Shown here one piece after another: positions 1-15,255 of a stretch of DNA of 64,000 nucleotides. A program made the position numbers and the translations under genes. Origin of the DNA: Druceiella hillmani (lineage: Eukaryota > Arthropoda > Insecta > Lepidoptera > Hepialidae); assembly GCA_039881145.1 (NCBI GenBank), contig JAYKKI010000004.1, positions 51,569,001 to 51,633,000 of the forward strand, written 5' to 3'. The notes under the pieces were generated by a model. The model ran no database searches. It had not been told where the DNA came from and worked only from the letters and a program-made list of their open reading frames with translations. Every line of letters begins with the position of its first letter. The stretch's first letter is position 1.

Positions 1-2627
<2,627 letters not shown>

Positions 2628-2880
2628 CTCACCTCAACCTACCAGATATAAATAGCGACATAAACTATTGTAACAAAGAACACTGCCACGTCCGAAAGAC
2701 CGCGTACCAGGCCACGTAGGCAACGAGGTGGCCGCGTAGGGCAAAAGACGGACACGCGGATCGGGCCGGACACGTCAGCGAAGCGGCGCACCGGTACATA
2801 TTTCATGAGCCACCCTACCGCCCCGCTAGACATCGGCGTCGATGGAGAGACCCGCCTCAGTCGCGGACTTCGCTCCGACC
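2628..2880 (-). other. GC-rich segment with a consensus splice donor (possible 5' exon)
   Basis: On the minus strand AG|GTGAGT, a near-perfect donor, is formed with the exon ending at about 2,633. It sits at the edge of a roughly 250-bp CpG-rich block. A 64-residue minus-strand frame at 2,639-2,833 stops just before the donor, so any exon would be untranslated or partly so. One reading is a first exon of a minus-strand gene beyond the left edge. A chance donor in a GC-rich patch is equally possible. Confidence 0.2.
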
Positions 2881-3099
2881 AGACATCTTATTAATAGTCA
2901 TAGTATCGTAATAAAACCCTTTAAGTCCGACCGCCTGCGGTTTCCCACGGTACATTTCTTTCTCCTGCATTGGCGGTTTAATTTGTAACAAAATTGCCAA
3001 GTATCGACTGGAAATGCTAGCTTGGGAATAAATTGAAATGGACATTTGTGCTTGACGGCGCTAGTAATTTGCAATCGAAAATTATACATGCAATTTTTA

Positions 3100-3585
3100 T
3101 ATACGAGTACAACAGCTCGGTCAACAATTTAATTCTAAACACCACTTTAAATCCGATAGTGGACTCATTCTAAATTTTGATATTTTTCGTACAATATTGT
3201 GAAATAGTGGACTCATATACGAGTACAACAGCTCGGTCAAAAATTTAATTCTAAACACCACTTTAAATCCGATAGTGGACTCATTCTAAATTTTGATATT
3301 TTTCGTACAATATTGTGAAATAGTGGACTCATATACGAGTACACCAGCTCGGTCAAAAATTTAATTCTAAACACCACTTTAAATCCGATAGTGAACTCAT
3401 TCTAAATACGAGTACACCAGCTCGGTCAAAAATTTAATTCTAAACACCACTTTAAATCCGATAGTGGACTCATTCTAAATACGAGTACACCAGCTCGGTC
3501 AAAAATTTAATTCTAAACACCACTTTAAATCCGATAGCGGACTCATTCTAAATTTTGATATTTTTCGTACAATATTGTGAAATAT
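3100..3585. repeat. Tandem repeat, about 116-bp unit with 73-bp short variants
   Basis: Five copies start near 3,100, 3,216, 3,332, 3,405 and 3,478, each beginning with a TACGAGTAC-like motif followed by AGCTCGGTCAA. Copies 3 and 4 lack the 3' part (the TTTTGATATTTTTCG segment), giving 73-bp spacing. The copies differ at only a few positions, so the array is young. No coding content. Confidence 0.9.
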
Positions 3586-5042
3586 AAGTTAATTAAAAAC
3601 CAGTCTTGAAAAAAATTCAAAAATTGATTGAAAAATAAGCCAGTCATAGGCTTCTAAATTTGAAGATACGGATAGAGTTGGATATATCCCTGTCTCTTTT
3701 CCACTTGTAGAATATAATGTGCAATATTAAAAATGACCTCACAATACAGTATTGCCGTCCTTGTCTAAAGGTTAAATTTAAACTTTTATAACTCGGTGAA
3801 TATTTAAGATTATTTAAACAAAAATTCACTCTTAATCAGCTTGTACCTTGAAATTATGATTAATAAAATAAAAAAATTTAGTCAAATACCCAATTGTTTC
3901 CTTTTTATATAGTTTCTAGAATTGATTTAAATTTGAGAGGGTATTATTTTACTAATTAACATCTTTTCTGTGGCAGAGTAATTAGCTGTGCTGGTGGTGC
4001 AAGCAACTGGGGGGTGTGATCATGTGGATACGGAGTATTTTTTAAATAGGTGTGTTTTTCTTAAGACATATTTCCACAGGGCTAGTTACTGTACGTACTA
4101 CTAGAACGTACGTTTTCGATGAATGCGAAAAACCCCAACCGTTTAAAAAATAAACACCATCAAAACTCGACATAAACAAATTCCAAATTTTTACCATAAA
4201 ATCACTTCAATAGGTAAAACTACAAGACCCATTTTCCAAAATAAAATGTCACTAATAGATCAACTGACGATACGCGAAGTACTTATATACTTCCTCATAA
4301 TTTTCATTATAGATGTGATCCATCACATTATTCTGAACAGGAAAAAATTAAAAAAGGAGTTAATTTTTTTTTTAAATATTTAATTTTTTTTTATTTTTAT
4401 TGTTAGGAATAATGGGTTCAATCGACCCTGTGCAAAATACCTCATAAGGAATAATACACCCCGTACACTGATTTCACAAGGCTCAGCTAACCCTTAGAGG
4501 TGATCATTGTTCATTTAAGTTCGTTCAACATCATTTTCACTAACTAAAGATCTGTGTTTTAACCTCTGATCTTTTTAGTTCGTTTTCATATTATAAATTT
4601 TCAGTATTCATAGCAGATATGAAAGATTTATTTTATAAGATTTTTCTATTCTATAAAATTAAGTGCATTTCCTGTGACGGCTTCAGTTTAGTTAAATATT
4701 CCATAAACGAATTAACATCGATAATCAAATACGTGACACGTAGAAATATCTTTGCCACGAGTAAAACTCATCGACTAATCCATAAATCTTATTTACGATA
4801 AACTCGAATAACATGCAAAATAATTTAATGAACATAAACGTTTGTGAAAGCTTTTGATGTCGACACGGCATGTGTTTATCTTTTTATCTATTCTATCGAT
4901 AGACGGTTCGTTTTTTCTTTATTCAACAAAATTATTGACGTTTTGAATTCCATAATATGATATCGATGTTTAGCAAATGATATTGATACATACGTGGAAA
5001 TATTAAATCTTTTTTATATTCTTACCCTATTATTAAGAACAT
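3586..5042. other. Non-coding stretch, nothing recognised
   Basis: AT-rich with no supported gene. A 60-residue plus-strand frame at 4,619-4,801 has no domain or flanking splice signal. Palindrome-like GTACGTAC/ACGTACGT motifs occur near 4,090-4,112. Confidence 0.4.
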
Positions 5043-5690
5043 ACTTACCGTCAAAAAGATCATTCCGCCTAATCCGGAACCTTATTCCCCGATCCGTCAC
5101 TTCCTATACAAAAATCCGACTATTACTACCGCATCGAACATTATTATAGAATTGCCCCCATCACCACTTTGACCCCCCACCACCACCACCACATCCCCGC
5201 ACTCCCCTCGCCGCGCATTAGAGTGTCACGTATTGACACGATATCGAATGGTATCGCATCGTCCTTGCGAGTATGCTCACGGCGCCGGCCCCATGCATAT
5301 GTCATGAGCCGGCCCGTCGCCACGGTTACCGTTTGTTGACGACATCCACTGCCGTCCCGCCCCCCTCGTCCCACCATAATTACCACACCTACCCGTATAG
5401 CGGGGCACGGTGACAGAGCTCGCCCCGCAAATATGACCACCAACAGTAATTGTATCGAAGGTAAAAAAAACAAATATACGGAGTACGAATCAATTTTTTG
5501 ATGGGAGACCATATGGTTTCGGGTCAGCGTGCGTTCTATCTGCCGGTTATTATCACATACATATATAAAGAGTACAGACGTTATTTTCATCGACACTTTC
5601 TCACACGAACGGCTTGCTTGCACGCGATTATCTTGAGGACTATACACGTCGATAAATTTTGATTCGAAACTCAAAAGTGTAATAGACAAA
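5043..5690 (-). other. GC-rich segment with a strong minus-strand donor and a spurious long frame
   Basis: GGTAAGT is formed on the minus strand, with the exon ending at about 5,049. Upstream of it (5,050-5,440) lies a CpG-rich block. A 181-residue minus frame (5,144-5,689) covers the region, but its composition is low-complexity (a run of Trp from a CCACCACC repeat) and it shows no domain. I treat it as a fortuitous frame in GC-rich DNA, possibly part of a 5' untranslated exon. Confidence 0.2.
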
Positions 5691-6183
5691 AATCATTCCG
5701 CAAACCTCATAACGACAAAGTCATAATAGATCAATGGGAAATAAATTTAATTTCGAAGTTCAAAATATAAAATTTTAATAATTTCCTATAAGCCCAACAT
5801 TGAATATAAATCGGCGGAGAGCTTTGTAGATAAATCGGGAGAGGGAGGGGGTATCTCATCTTGAAGTAGAAATGTTCACAGTATCCATGCACTTCTTCAG
5901 GAATGAGGACGTATATTGTGGGATTTAATAAACGGTAAATTTTATCGGATAAGTGTTGCATCGAAAAATTGGGACATCTCACGTCCTATATAAGGCTTAA
6001 GTGAGACGAGTTATGGCAGCGAGACAAAATGGCGTGTCCTATAAAAGCGGCGACCTACGAAACGACAGAGTGCCGTGACGGCACGAAAAAGCCACATCGT
6101 GTTTTGTCGTAATAGACTTTCATAAAAAAAAGATCGAATTAAAGTAGTTTTTTATTTATTGCTACATACATTTTTACTCCCTT
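5691..6183. promoter_or_regulatory. TATA-like motif near a GC-rich patch (speculative)
   Basis: CTATAAAAGCGGC at about 6,041-6,053 is a good TATA-box match on the plus strand, and moderately GC-rich sequence follows. No transcript or reading frame begins downstream, so this is a motif match only. The remainder of the stretch is non-coding. Confidence 0.15.
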
Positions 6184-6367
6184 GTTTAATGAACTCGTAA
6201 TGATAATATTTCATTACAATGTTTTATGAAACTACTAACAATTTTGTTAATGAATTCGTAATGATAATATTTCATTACAATGTTTTATGAAACTACTAAC
6301 AATTTTGTTAATGAATTCGTAATGATAATATTTCATTACAATGTTTTATGAAACTACTAACAATTTT
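6184..6367. repeat. Tandem repeat, about 61 bp x 3
   Basis: Three nearly identical copies, starting near 6,184, 6,246 and 6,307, contain AATGATAATATTTCATTACA and end in CTACTAACAATTTT. Each unit holds a small palindrome (TAATGATAATATTTCATTA). Confidence 0.9.
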
Positions 6368-7140
6368 ACCGACTGCGTTGGAAAAATTTAATTATGCTAC
6401 GTTGCACATATCCATGTCTTTAAACTTTCGAGTCCGTTAAACTGACGGGACTACAGTAAATAATACGTAAATAAAAACGTATTATTAATGGAGGCGCAAA
6501 TTTTATTAAAATTACGCGAAGGACCTGGCTGAATACGGAATAGATGCCTAATATTCGTTCATGTATTTAATATTTAAATAACAAATATTTATTAAAAATA
6601 AAATAAGTCATCTGGTGGAGAATTTTAAAAATATGTTTTAATGTAGCAAGATCATGTACAAAGCAAACAGATGTCGCTGTTAATTAATTTACTTGCTTTT
6701 ACTACATTGCGTAAAAACATATTTAGACATTTTTATGAGTATATATACGGGCTATTGGTTAATTTGTGAACATTTTTTTTTGGTTTCTTTTCAAAAACAT
6801 AAGACGGGGTCGGTATTTATTACGAAGAAATAATTTATGTTTCAATAGAACTTTTATTTTCAACATTTTCGGAATAAAAATTTCATTTAAATTTTTCATT
6901 ATCATAAACCTAACTTCGGTGTTAAAAAACCTAATACAAACACCGAATAACAAGAATAATCGAGTTTTATTTCTGCGAAATAACACTCCAATCGCTGACG
7001 ATTAGTGGCTGAATAAGGAGTTAAGCGCATCGCGTCGTATATAAGTTCGATGCTGCCGGGCAACACTCGGTGTGTGTATACTGTAGGACGCTTAACCCTT
7101 GTGGTAACGTTGAAATAGTAGATGTCGAAAACGGGATAAG
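6368..7140. other. Non-coding; TATA-like motif near 7,037
   Basis: Overlapping plus and minus frames at 6,759-7,005 are AT-rich mirror frames without domains. CGTATATAAG at about 7,035-7,044 resembles a TATA box, but no gene follows it. Confidence 0.3.
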
Positions 7141-7169
7141 AAAAAAAATGTATTGATAATCATAATCTT

Positions 7170-7335
7170 TTTTAACTCGGGCACTCACAGAAGCTAACAC
7201 TCGTGTAACTTCCTTGAATCGTCAGTAACCTTCGTACTAAATTTCGTCTAAATCCATTCAACGGTTAAAGAAGATAATAAAACACAAACGCAAGAACACG
7301 AGCACACGCAATAACAGATTTTTATATATAAGATT
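7170..7335 (+). repeat. Interspersed-repeat 3' end (LINE/SINE-tail-like)
   Basis: The segment has the style of a non-LTR or SINE 3' end common in arthropods: a TTTCGTCTAAATCCATTCAA-type stretch, an AACACAAACGCA-type CA-rich stretch, then TTTTTATATATAAGAT. The resemblance is to the general pattern and no specific family is claimed. A consensus search would decide. Confidence 0.35.
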
Positions 7336-8519
7336 ACTGCAGTATAGACTGGATGCATGACACCAACAAAGGGGGTTAAAATATAAACAGTTCAAATCTT
7401 TCCACCTTCAAGCAAGTCTACAGTGATAATAGCTATAACGGCACTTACAGTGGGCATTATCTGGCCCTTATTTTAATTATCAATATACACAATACAATTT
7501 ATAGCAACAATTTTTACGGTCACCATTTTCGCATAATTCTGTAGTCATGTATTGCCAGAGATCGAGACGAAGATCTGTAGAGATTGTAGGCTCGAGGCTA
7601 GCAGGGAGAGCTATGTAGATCAAGTTTAATAGATAATATCAACGGTACAGACCAAGAAAACTTTCTGAGCACCTGCAACACTTTGAAGTGAAGTAATTTA
7701 GTGCATTAGACCTGATATGATTATTAAAAACAGAACAGAGCGATTCTTAATTCTGTAAAATAATATTTAAAGATATTATGAAGAAAGAAAATGACAGTTA
7801 TGCTTAACTGGGATAAACAATTCTGTTAGGATAATACATAGAATTTTTTTAATACAGAAATCATCATAATTGACCTGAAAACGTTCATTTAGGCTTCATG
7901 AAGCAATGGGACTAAATTTATGGAACAATTATGAGATGTCTATTGCAAGAAAAGCATTACTTCTGTAGAGAGCATTCAGAGCACAAAGGGCAATGTTTTT
8001 GCTATCTGCATAGCGGTGCATGCCACAAGTGTACAGTCTCATTAGATTTAACGATGAGATACATCGCTAAATCTTATTAGATTCGTTTTACAAAACCAAA
8101 ACTATTTTAATTCAGAACTTTGACCTTGCTTGTTTGTAGTAAAGCCCAAAAAGGGAGACAAAATAAAATTATATTTAAAAATAAATTATAGTTATATAAT
8201 AAACAATTATAAAAACGGTTGTTCACTGAACCTATTTTTACAGCTATCTTGCTTCGAGATGCGCTCTTCTTCTACCCCTACATCTTCTGTCTTGATTAAA
8301 AAAATTAATTCGAAGATTTTTTTCCTATTTTGTTAATCTAGGCGCTAGTATTTTATATATTACAACCGATTAAACTAACTTCAGTTTAATTTTTTTTTTA
8401 ACTTAGTCCGTCGTTCTAACACATCTGTGCCGTATATGTTCACGCATCAAGCAAAAACACCTGGATGGATTTTAACGAAATCTTACAGTTTTATTACATC
8501 TTGAAGCAAAGCTTCCGAA
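7336..8519. other. Non-coding stretch, nothing firm
   Basis: AT-rich with stops in all frames. About 8,440-8,480 has a GGATGGATTTTAACGAAAT phrase typical of diverged interspersed repeats. No gene is supported. Confidence 0.35.
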
Positions 8520-8842
8520 GTAGGGGGTAATTACCCTCGCGGGGGTAAAACAGCTATTTTGCGGGGATAGTACCTAATAACAAAGAATAGTACCTATTAC
8601 TATGCAAAGAAGAACTCCTGCCGCCAAAGGTCCGCCTGCCCGTCATCGGTTCGGCCATCGATGCATGCATTTTATAAAACACGACGCAATTACTGTGTTC
8701 TATCCCTTTCTAAAACCCGCACCTACCCACGCGTGTGACTCTGTCCAGAGTTAATTCGAGCAGGAACGCTCACGTGGGGGTAAAATCAGTTTCCCTTGTA
8801 GGTCATAGGGCTAGAAATATTGAAACGGTTGGGAACCACTGC
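8520..8842 (-). mobile_element. Non-autonomous hAT-like fragment (one terminus visible)
   Basis: Read on the minus strand from about 8,841, the segment begins CAGTGGTTCCCAACCG, which matches the familiar hAT (Charlie/Blackjack-type) terminal inverted repeat. The interior is GC-rich compared with its surroundings, and GGGGGTAAAA occurs twice (near 8,545 and 8,776). A matching opposite TIR and an 8-bp target duplication were not found, so the element looks truncated. Confidence 0.45.
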
Positions 8843-9591
8843 CTTAGGGGTTTAGTCAATATCAGCAATAAAAATCATCAATATGATTAATCAACTCTAT
8901 TACTGCTTAATTAATTCAATCGGTCTATGCTTCTTTTATAAGCAACCATCAAAGGTGTATAATTTTATAATTATTAACTAGATGGCGGTATATATTTTAT
9001 TTTCTGCAAATTGTTTTAAATTAAAAAGGCATTTATTTAACAATTTCTTGAAAAGCCCATGCGAAATTTACAGATTTGCCCATTACCATGTACCATTAAA
9101 ACAAGTGGTTATAAAATATAATACAAACAATAACAATCAAGACAAAACCGTAAAGCAATCTGAATAAATATTACTCAAAGTAGTGATCAGTCCTAAACCA
9201 CCAGCAACTCTATGATCCAATTCCGGAAGCGGTCAAAGGAGCAAACACATCAGGACTGAGCGGATGTCGTAATATTGTGTTAAACAATGTGAATGCACGA
9301 AAGGCATGTGATCGTTGCAGAATATTCGTGTGCTCTCCAGGCACAGGAAATAAACTATGACGTCGTCGTCTCGTTTAATAGCCAGGCTTTATATAGGATT
9401 TCTGACGGGTCTCGATGATAGGATTAAAATGCGAGATAAGTATCCATAATTATACCGAGATCCCACAGGGATGACAAACCCTTTCGAATGCAGTTCCGTT
9501 ATGTTCGTAACAGTGCACAAGGGGGACAAGTAAGAGGTGACTGTCATCATTGCACTTTGCTCCAACAAAATGTAACTTGCTCACAATAAAA
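8843..9591. other. Non-coding stretch, nothing recognised
   Basis: No supported frame, splice-site pair or repeat. The 61-residue frame at 8,982-9,167 has no identifiable domain. Confidence 0.35.
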
Positions 9592-10016
9592 TGTAACTTA
9601 CCGCTCAGACTCCATTGAAATACTGGGTCGATATCACATTGGAACAGCTCAATATCAGACTGCCTATTGACACCTAAGAAGGGTATTCAATCATCAGCAA
9701 ATAGATATTCATATTTGCATATCAGTAATCAGTACTACAGTACAATTACTATCTATCTGAATATAGACCACTCTCTTAAGTGTCTCAAGAAAAAAATAAA
9801 ATTAAAGATTGTAATTTACCGCTCAGACTACATTGGAATACTGAGTCGATATCACATTGTAACAGCTCAATATCAGACTGCCTATGGACACCTAAAGGTA
9901 TTCAATCATCAGTAAATAGATATTTATATTTGCATAGCAATAACTACAGTACAATTACTATCTATCTGAATATAGACCACCCTCTTAGGTGACCCAAGAA
10001 AGAAAAAAATTTAAGA
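9592..10016. repeat. Direct repeat, about 218-bp unit x 2
   Basis: Two tandem copies begin at ACCGCTCAGACT (9,600 and 9,818) and run through matching ATCACATTG, CAATATCAGACTGCCTAT and ATCTGAATATAGACCA blocks. The second copy is about 199 bp because of small deletions. Open frames inside (9,667-9,915 and 9,780-9,992) are by-products. Confidence 0.85.
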
Positions 10017-11443
10017 TTTTACAACAATTATACCGATATTAGAACAACTTATCGAAACTACAACAACTTGGCAAAATTTACAACATGGCAAAATTTCAAA
10101 AACAGACTAATACAACTTGGCAAAATTTCCAGGTTACATAATAAACCAGATAATAACATGTCTAGGAATAACGTACAATATAATATACTAAGATGCAAAT
10201 GTATTTGCGGAATTCATAGCTACTAGAACATGATTTAACCCTTTATACTTTATTTGTACATTTGTGCTCTGACTTAAAGAGAATTTGGAACTATGTCTGA
10301 TATAGGGACATCAGCTCTAAAATAATAAACAAACCATCGTACAATTCTTTGCCAAATTTTGATTTCTTTAATGTTTGGTTTCTTTATGTACGTAGCTATT
10401 TGATGACAATTTGAAAATAACAGGAAATAACAATTTTTTTCAAATCTCAGTTAAGGGTCGAAAGCTCTAAGCGTACGTGATCGAAAGGACTACAATAATT
10501 GAAGCGGTACCATTAGTACTCACTAATCACGCTCAAAATACAATACCTGTTGACAAATAATAGTGCCGATTCACAGCGGGGATGTGACAACAGATTAGCT
10601 GTTGTTTATTATCCACGTGCACGTATGTAATCATTTGAAAGACAGTCATCAATCATCAGGCAAGGCGTTATGCCATAGCACACTAATGGCCGTCTGTACG
10701 AAGGCCACTATTTGGGATGCGTCATTAATATTTCGGAATTGAATTTGTGAAATGTGCTTCGACGAATTACATAAATTTTACCTCTTTGATAATATCAATA
10801 TTCATTCCTAAAGGGTAAATAAAGTATACACACGTATGTTTCGAAAAAAGTCTATTTTATTTCTCGATATCCGAAATTCACGACTTCCAATATCAATACG
10901 CTTTTAAGAATTGATTTCCGTGTTAGCTTCTTAACTCGAGGTTAAACCTACGTTAATGTCTAACGACTATATTTACGTTAAATAATGCGTTAGAAATGTT
11001 TCAACTTCGCAATAAGATTACTAGCTAACATTCATGTTTGATGAACAGGAGTATTATTTAGCATGTTTGAGGCGGATGTTGGAGCGGCTGCTACGTTGGC
11101 TAAAATACCGTGTGTATTAATTATTATTTTCAAAAATTTATATTGCTAGTATTGGCAAAGCCGAAATTAGAACTAATAGGTTATAAAGATGCAAATCATG
11201 ATTTTTCATCCACAACTCCGTAATATTGTCACCATCGAAAGCTATAAATTGTACCTATTTCCACATTGCATTAAATAAGTCCCTTCTACGGGTCGAAAAA
11301 ATGTCACCCGAGTTATTGTATAGCATATATTGTTAAAATAAAGCGTTAAATGAAAGAATTAACGCATTAAACAATAGCAACAATGTGTTTAATGCTAAAT
11401 TACGCGCTAATTTAAGGCGTTAGACGCAGGTGTCGCAGTAGCG
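10017..11443. other. Non-coding stretch, nothing recognised
   Basis: AT-rich and without a supported gene. Around 10,920-11,410 there are recurrent short motifs (CGTTA, TTAACG, GCGTTA) that may be a decayed repeat. Confidence 0.35.
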
Positions 11444-11748
11444 TTACCGAAAATGCTTTCTCTTATATCTTTTCCGTTTTCTCTATCCTCGTCAACAAAC
11501 GGTATATTAGAAAATATTGAAATTTTTATATTACACAACTTTATGTCGTTTCCGCTCACTGAAAGCTTGCGCATTTAGCAACGATTAGTAACTTTGTCGA
11601 CCGAGTGATATGATATTGCGAGTAACATGAAAAAAACGCTGAGAAGATCGTCTCATTCTACTTTTAACTTTAAGTATTTAGGTCAAGGTATTTTAATACG
11701 TCCGTAAAAGTTGTCACTATACTTAAAGGCGATGTCGGTCGATATATA

Positions 11749-11815
<67 letters not shown>

Positions 11816-11877
11816 CTGTACGTACATACATACATAATTACCGAAAATGCTTTCTCTTATATCTTTTCCGTTTTCTC
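11444..11877. repeat. Exact 40-bp direct repeats flanking a (TA)n(TG)n microsatellite
   Basis: The 40 bases at 11,444-11,483 (beginning TTACCGAAAATGC) recur exactly at 11,838-11,877. Between them, about 11,748-11,815 is (TA)n ending in (TG)n. Exact identity over 40 bases at 394-bp spacing implies a recent duplication or slippage event. Confidence 0.85.
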
Positions 11878-12580
11878 ATAATATATATTTAAATAAACAT
11901 TTATACTACGTATTTTTTTAAATTACACTTTTGTATATTTTTGATATAAATAATTTATGAAATGACATGATTTCAACAACAAAAAAGGATCGGCTACTTG
12001 ACACTTAATTTTCTTCAAAATGGCAGATTTTTCTTTCTGAATTTTCTTTTTTCCACAAAACCGATTTCATCTTATACGTCAAGCTAAGTCCGCACATTGG
12101 TTTCAAAAGCAGTCCAATCAGCGTGTAGTGGTTTTATTATTGTTAACTATTGTGATGAAATACTAAATAACTTATCAAATACGAATAGAATTCACGAGGG
12201 ATTAAAAATATTTAAGCATTCAGAGAATTTCCATTAAACTATTCACAAATATTAAAGCAATAGCTCAGAAACTACAATGCATAAAATAATATAATTTGCC
12301 AATTGAATCGGTTTCCCTCACACGACACGCAATATTTCAGAAAAATGTATTAAAAACGTAATTTGATTGCGTTAATATCTCCATGTCAATATTTCTGAGT
12401 GTCATCCGTTGAGATATTGAGGCGTTAATATCTTCATATCAATGTTAATAGTTGATAAATATAATAGACTTTATATTTTCAAGTCTCTACGACGAACCGT
12501 TTCAGAGAAAAACGACTGTAACAGACGCGCAGACACGTGAGTAATTTTATGAGTGTTCTTACATTCCGAGGTACTGAATC
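11878..12580. other. Non-coding stretch, nothing recognised
   Basis: AT-rich with no supported gene or repeat beyond a loosely repeated GTTAATATCT(C/T)CAT(G/A)TCAAT phrase near 12,372 and 12,424. Confidence 0.35.
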
Positions 12581-12800
12581 ATAAAAACATATAAACAAGT
12601 TCCGTGGAACCAAAAGTCAGTACAGTGTTTGCTTTCTGCAAACACGTGTTCTCTACATCTTTCGAGCCATCTACTTCCTCCCAACATAAAAACATATAAA
12701 CAAGTTCCGTGGAACCAAAAGTCAGTACAGTGTTTGATTTCCGCAAACACGTGCTCTCTACATCTTTAGAGCCACTCACTTACTTCCTCCCAATCATTCA
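12581..12800. repeat. Tandem repeat, 105 bp x 2
   Basis: Two copies start at 12,581 and 12,686 (ATAAAAACATATAAAC). They share CAAGTTCCGTGGAACC, a 16-base imperfect palindrome, and a cytosine-rich end near CTTCCTCCCAA. The two 63-66 residue minus-strand frames are translations of the repeat and not genes. Confidence 0.9.
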
Positions 12801-13351
12801 AAATTGCTCTAACGGTGCTAACAATACAATCCATGATTCACGTTTCAAATGTATATTTCATGGCACAGGAAACATATTTTAAACAATTAAAACTAATTAA
12901 ATTACATTTGTACGTTTAAAAACAAAACATCACTAACTGAAATACAAAAGACGACAAATTGCTTCAATACTATTTCACCTAAATTAATTTCACGAACATT
13001 AACGGGATCTGTCTTTACAGTTCTGCAGCTACGTGTACTTACCTCGACATCAATCCGGAGCCATGGACGCAAAAAATATATTTGAACGACACAATCTCGA
13101 ACATATAATCTTAACACGTTACTTGTTAGATACAGCATGTTCCAACTATATACTCGTATAATATTTTTTTTAAACATTCATAGAGGTATATACTCAGGTT
13201 TACAGGATTAAAATTTTTAAAAAACGAAGAAATATTAGTAGAACAGAAACAAATAGAATTAAATAAATATATCTTTATTTAAAGATTAGCTGGTCGACTC
13301 GGCTTTGTTCGAGCAAATAAAAAGTCTTTCCTACGATCACAATAGGTTTTT
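12801..13351. other. Non-coding stretch, nothing recognised
   Basis: A 91-residue minus frame (12,902-13,177) has no recognisable domain and AT-driven composition. I do not call it. Confidence 0.35.
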
Positions 13352-13972
13352 TGTACAATTTTTTTTTCGTTTCTGTAATTGTTGTGACCATCGTGGGTTT
13401 AAATACATATTTTTGACAATTTAATTCAAAAAAGGAGTTTATTATATTTTTCTGTACAATTTTTTTTTCATTTTTGTAATTGTTGTGACTATCGTGGCTT
13501 TAAATATTTAAATATATATTTTTGAAAATTTAATGCAAAAAAGGAGTTTATTATATTTTATCTGTACAATTTTTTTTTCATTTTTGTAATTGTGACCATC
13601 GTGGGTTTAAATATTTAAATATATATTTTAGAAAATTTAATGCAAAAAAGGAGTTTATTATATTTTTCTGTACAATTTTTTTTTCATTTTTGTAATTGTT
13701 GTGACCATCGTGGGTTTAAATATTTAAATATATATTTTTGAAAATTTAATGCAAAAAAGGAGTTTATTATATTTGTCTGTACAATTTTTTTGTAATTATT
13801 GTGACCATCGTGGGTTTAAATATATATTTTTGAAAATTTAATGCAAAAAAGGAATTAATTATATATCTTTGTACAATATTTTTTTAAATTTTTTGTAATT
13901 GTTGTGACCATCGTGAGTTTACATATATTTTAGAAAATGTTACGCAAAAAAATGAGTTAATTATATATTTCG
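13352..13972. repeat. Tandem repeat, six copies of about 92-110 bp
   Basis: Copies start with TGTACAAT near 13,352, 13,453, 13,563, 13,669, 13,778 and 13,870. Each contains TGTGACCATCGTGGGTTTA or a close variant and ends near GCAAAAAAGGAGTTTATTA. Length differs through T-run and TTTAAATA indels. It is a local minisatellite without coding potential. Confidence 0.9.
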
Positions 13973-15255
13973 GGTAAATAACGTTACCTAAGTACCTTTC
14001 TTTACGATTAAGATTATTTTCATCATCTCTTACTCACATTTCACGACTTGCATTCATATTTTAATCGACATCCAAAAAGGTCCTCCTTTTGAAGAAATAT
14101 GCTATAATAATGCAATCACCATGCATTTTGAAATAATAAATTGTTATTACTATTAAAAAACAACACAAAATGTGCAATAATTAGCAATATACTATTTAAA
14201 CTTTCTTTTAATTTGCATGTTTGCAATATCTTCATAAATTATTTTAATGTAGCTACAGTATTTTAAAAGTTAAACACAAAAAACCATGATTGCGCATTAG
14301 CCACTCATTCTAAAAAAATTGACAAACAAAATTTTTTTTATCCAATCCAAAATCTATATCCACCTCATCATTGTGACAGTTTCGTATCAATCGGATAAGC
14401 CCTTTCTGTGCCAAACTCGGAAAAAATAACAAAACATCTTCAACATTTCCTCTTCGTAAAATAAGCATAATCTGACTCTCCAACACAGTTCGTCGGATGA
14501 AGCCATCAATTTTGATTAACTTTACTAAAAATCAAGACTAGGCACATTGTTGAAAAATGTATAATTAGCGTTTCGACAACACCAAGCCAGAGCATCATCT
14601 CTCCTTCTTTTGCCATATCGGCAGTTGAAAGAGAGGTAACACTACCATCAGTACGATGGAAAACTTTATGCAACTGTACATAAATACAAAATAAAAACAG
14701 AAAAACTGTCTTAAACGAGTATTTATATAAATAATGCACAGGACTGGCCGCCTTATTCAATAACGAGGCCCTATATCCACTAGAACAGCTGGGTATTAAA
14801 AGGCAAATACGCTATGCGTTGGGTCGATGTTCAATTATTCAATTTTCAAGTGAGGGTGGATGGTAGAACTTCAGCCAAAGTTTTGATATAACTCCCCCTC
14901 AAACTCTTGGAAAGGACGGCGGGTCGGACAGCTCCCTCCTACATCGATGCTCATTAAGTAAGTTAATAATAAATATCACTCAAAAACGTCTTATACAAAT
15001 CGGCAGTACGATTGGCAGCGTACAAATAAAATTCGACCGCTCGCCTCTCGACATAGCCTTTATTAATTTTTGGAATTAAATTCGGGACAAAGACAATAGG
15101 GCATTTGACAATTTTCGAAAGAGTGTTTTAAAATTGTTCGCATTGCATCCTACAAACCTATAATTATGATATTCCCCCGAAAAAAGTATTTTTACCCACG
15201 ACGGAAGGGAGAAGGTATATGCGTTCAGGATGAGTGGTTGTTTGTTTGTTTGTGT
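13973..15255. other. Non-coding stretch, nothing firm
   Basis: The 84-residue minus frame at 14,506-14,760 shows no domain. About 14,800-14,960 is more GC-rich and may be an old repeat. From 15,181 the text resembles the lead-in of the adjacent tandem array. Confidence 0.35.

Noticed and set aside
5144..5689. 181-residue minus-strand frame, the longest in the left 40 kb
   Set aside because: No domain, low-complexity Trp run, unusual composition explained by a GC-rich patch; no supporting start or homology.
6759..7005. Overlapping 75- and 79-residue frames on opposite strands
   Set aside because: Mirror-image AT-rich frames without domains; at most one could be real and neither shows support.
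12559..12779. Two minus-strand frames with a repeated ADxKHCTDFWFHGTCLYVFM-like peptide
   Set aside because: They translate the 105-bp tandem repeat; no conserved protein is implied.
14506..14760. 84-residue minus-strand frame with hydrophobic stretches
   Set aside because: No recognisable family, no splice sites or promoter; expected by chance.
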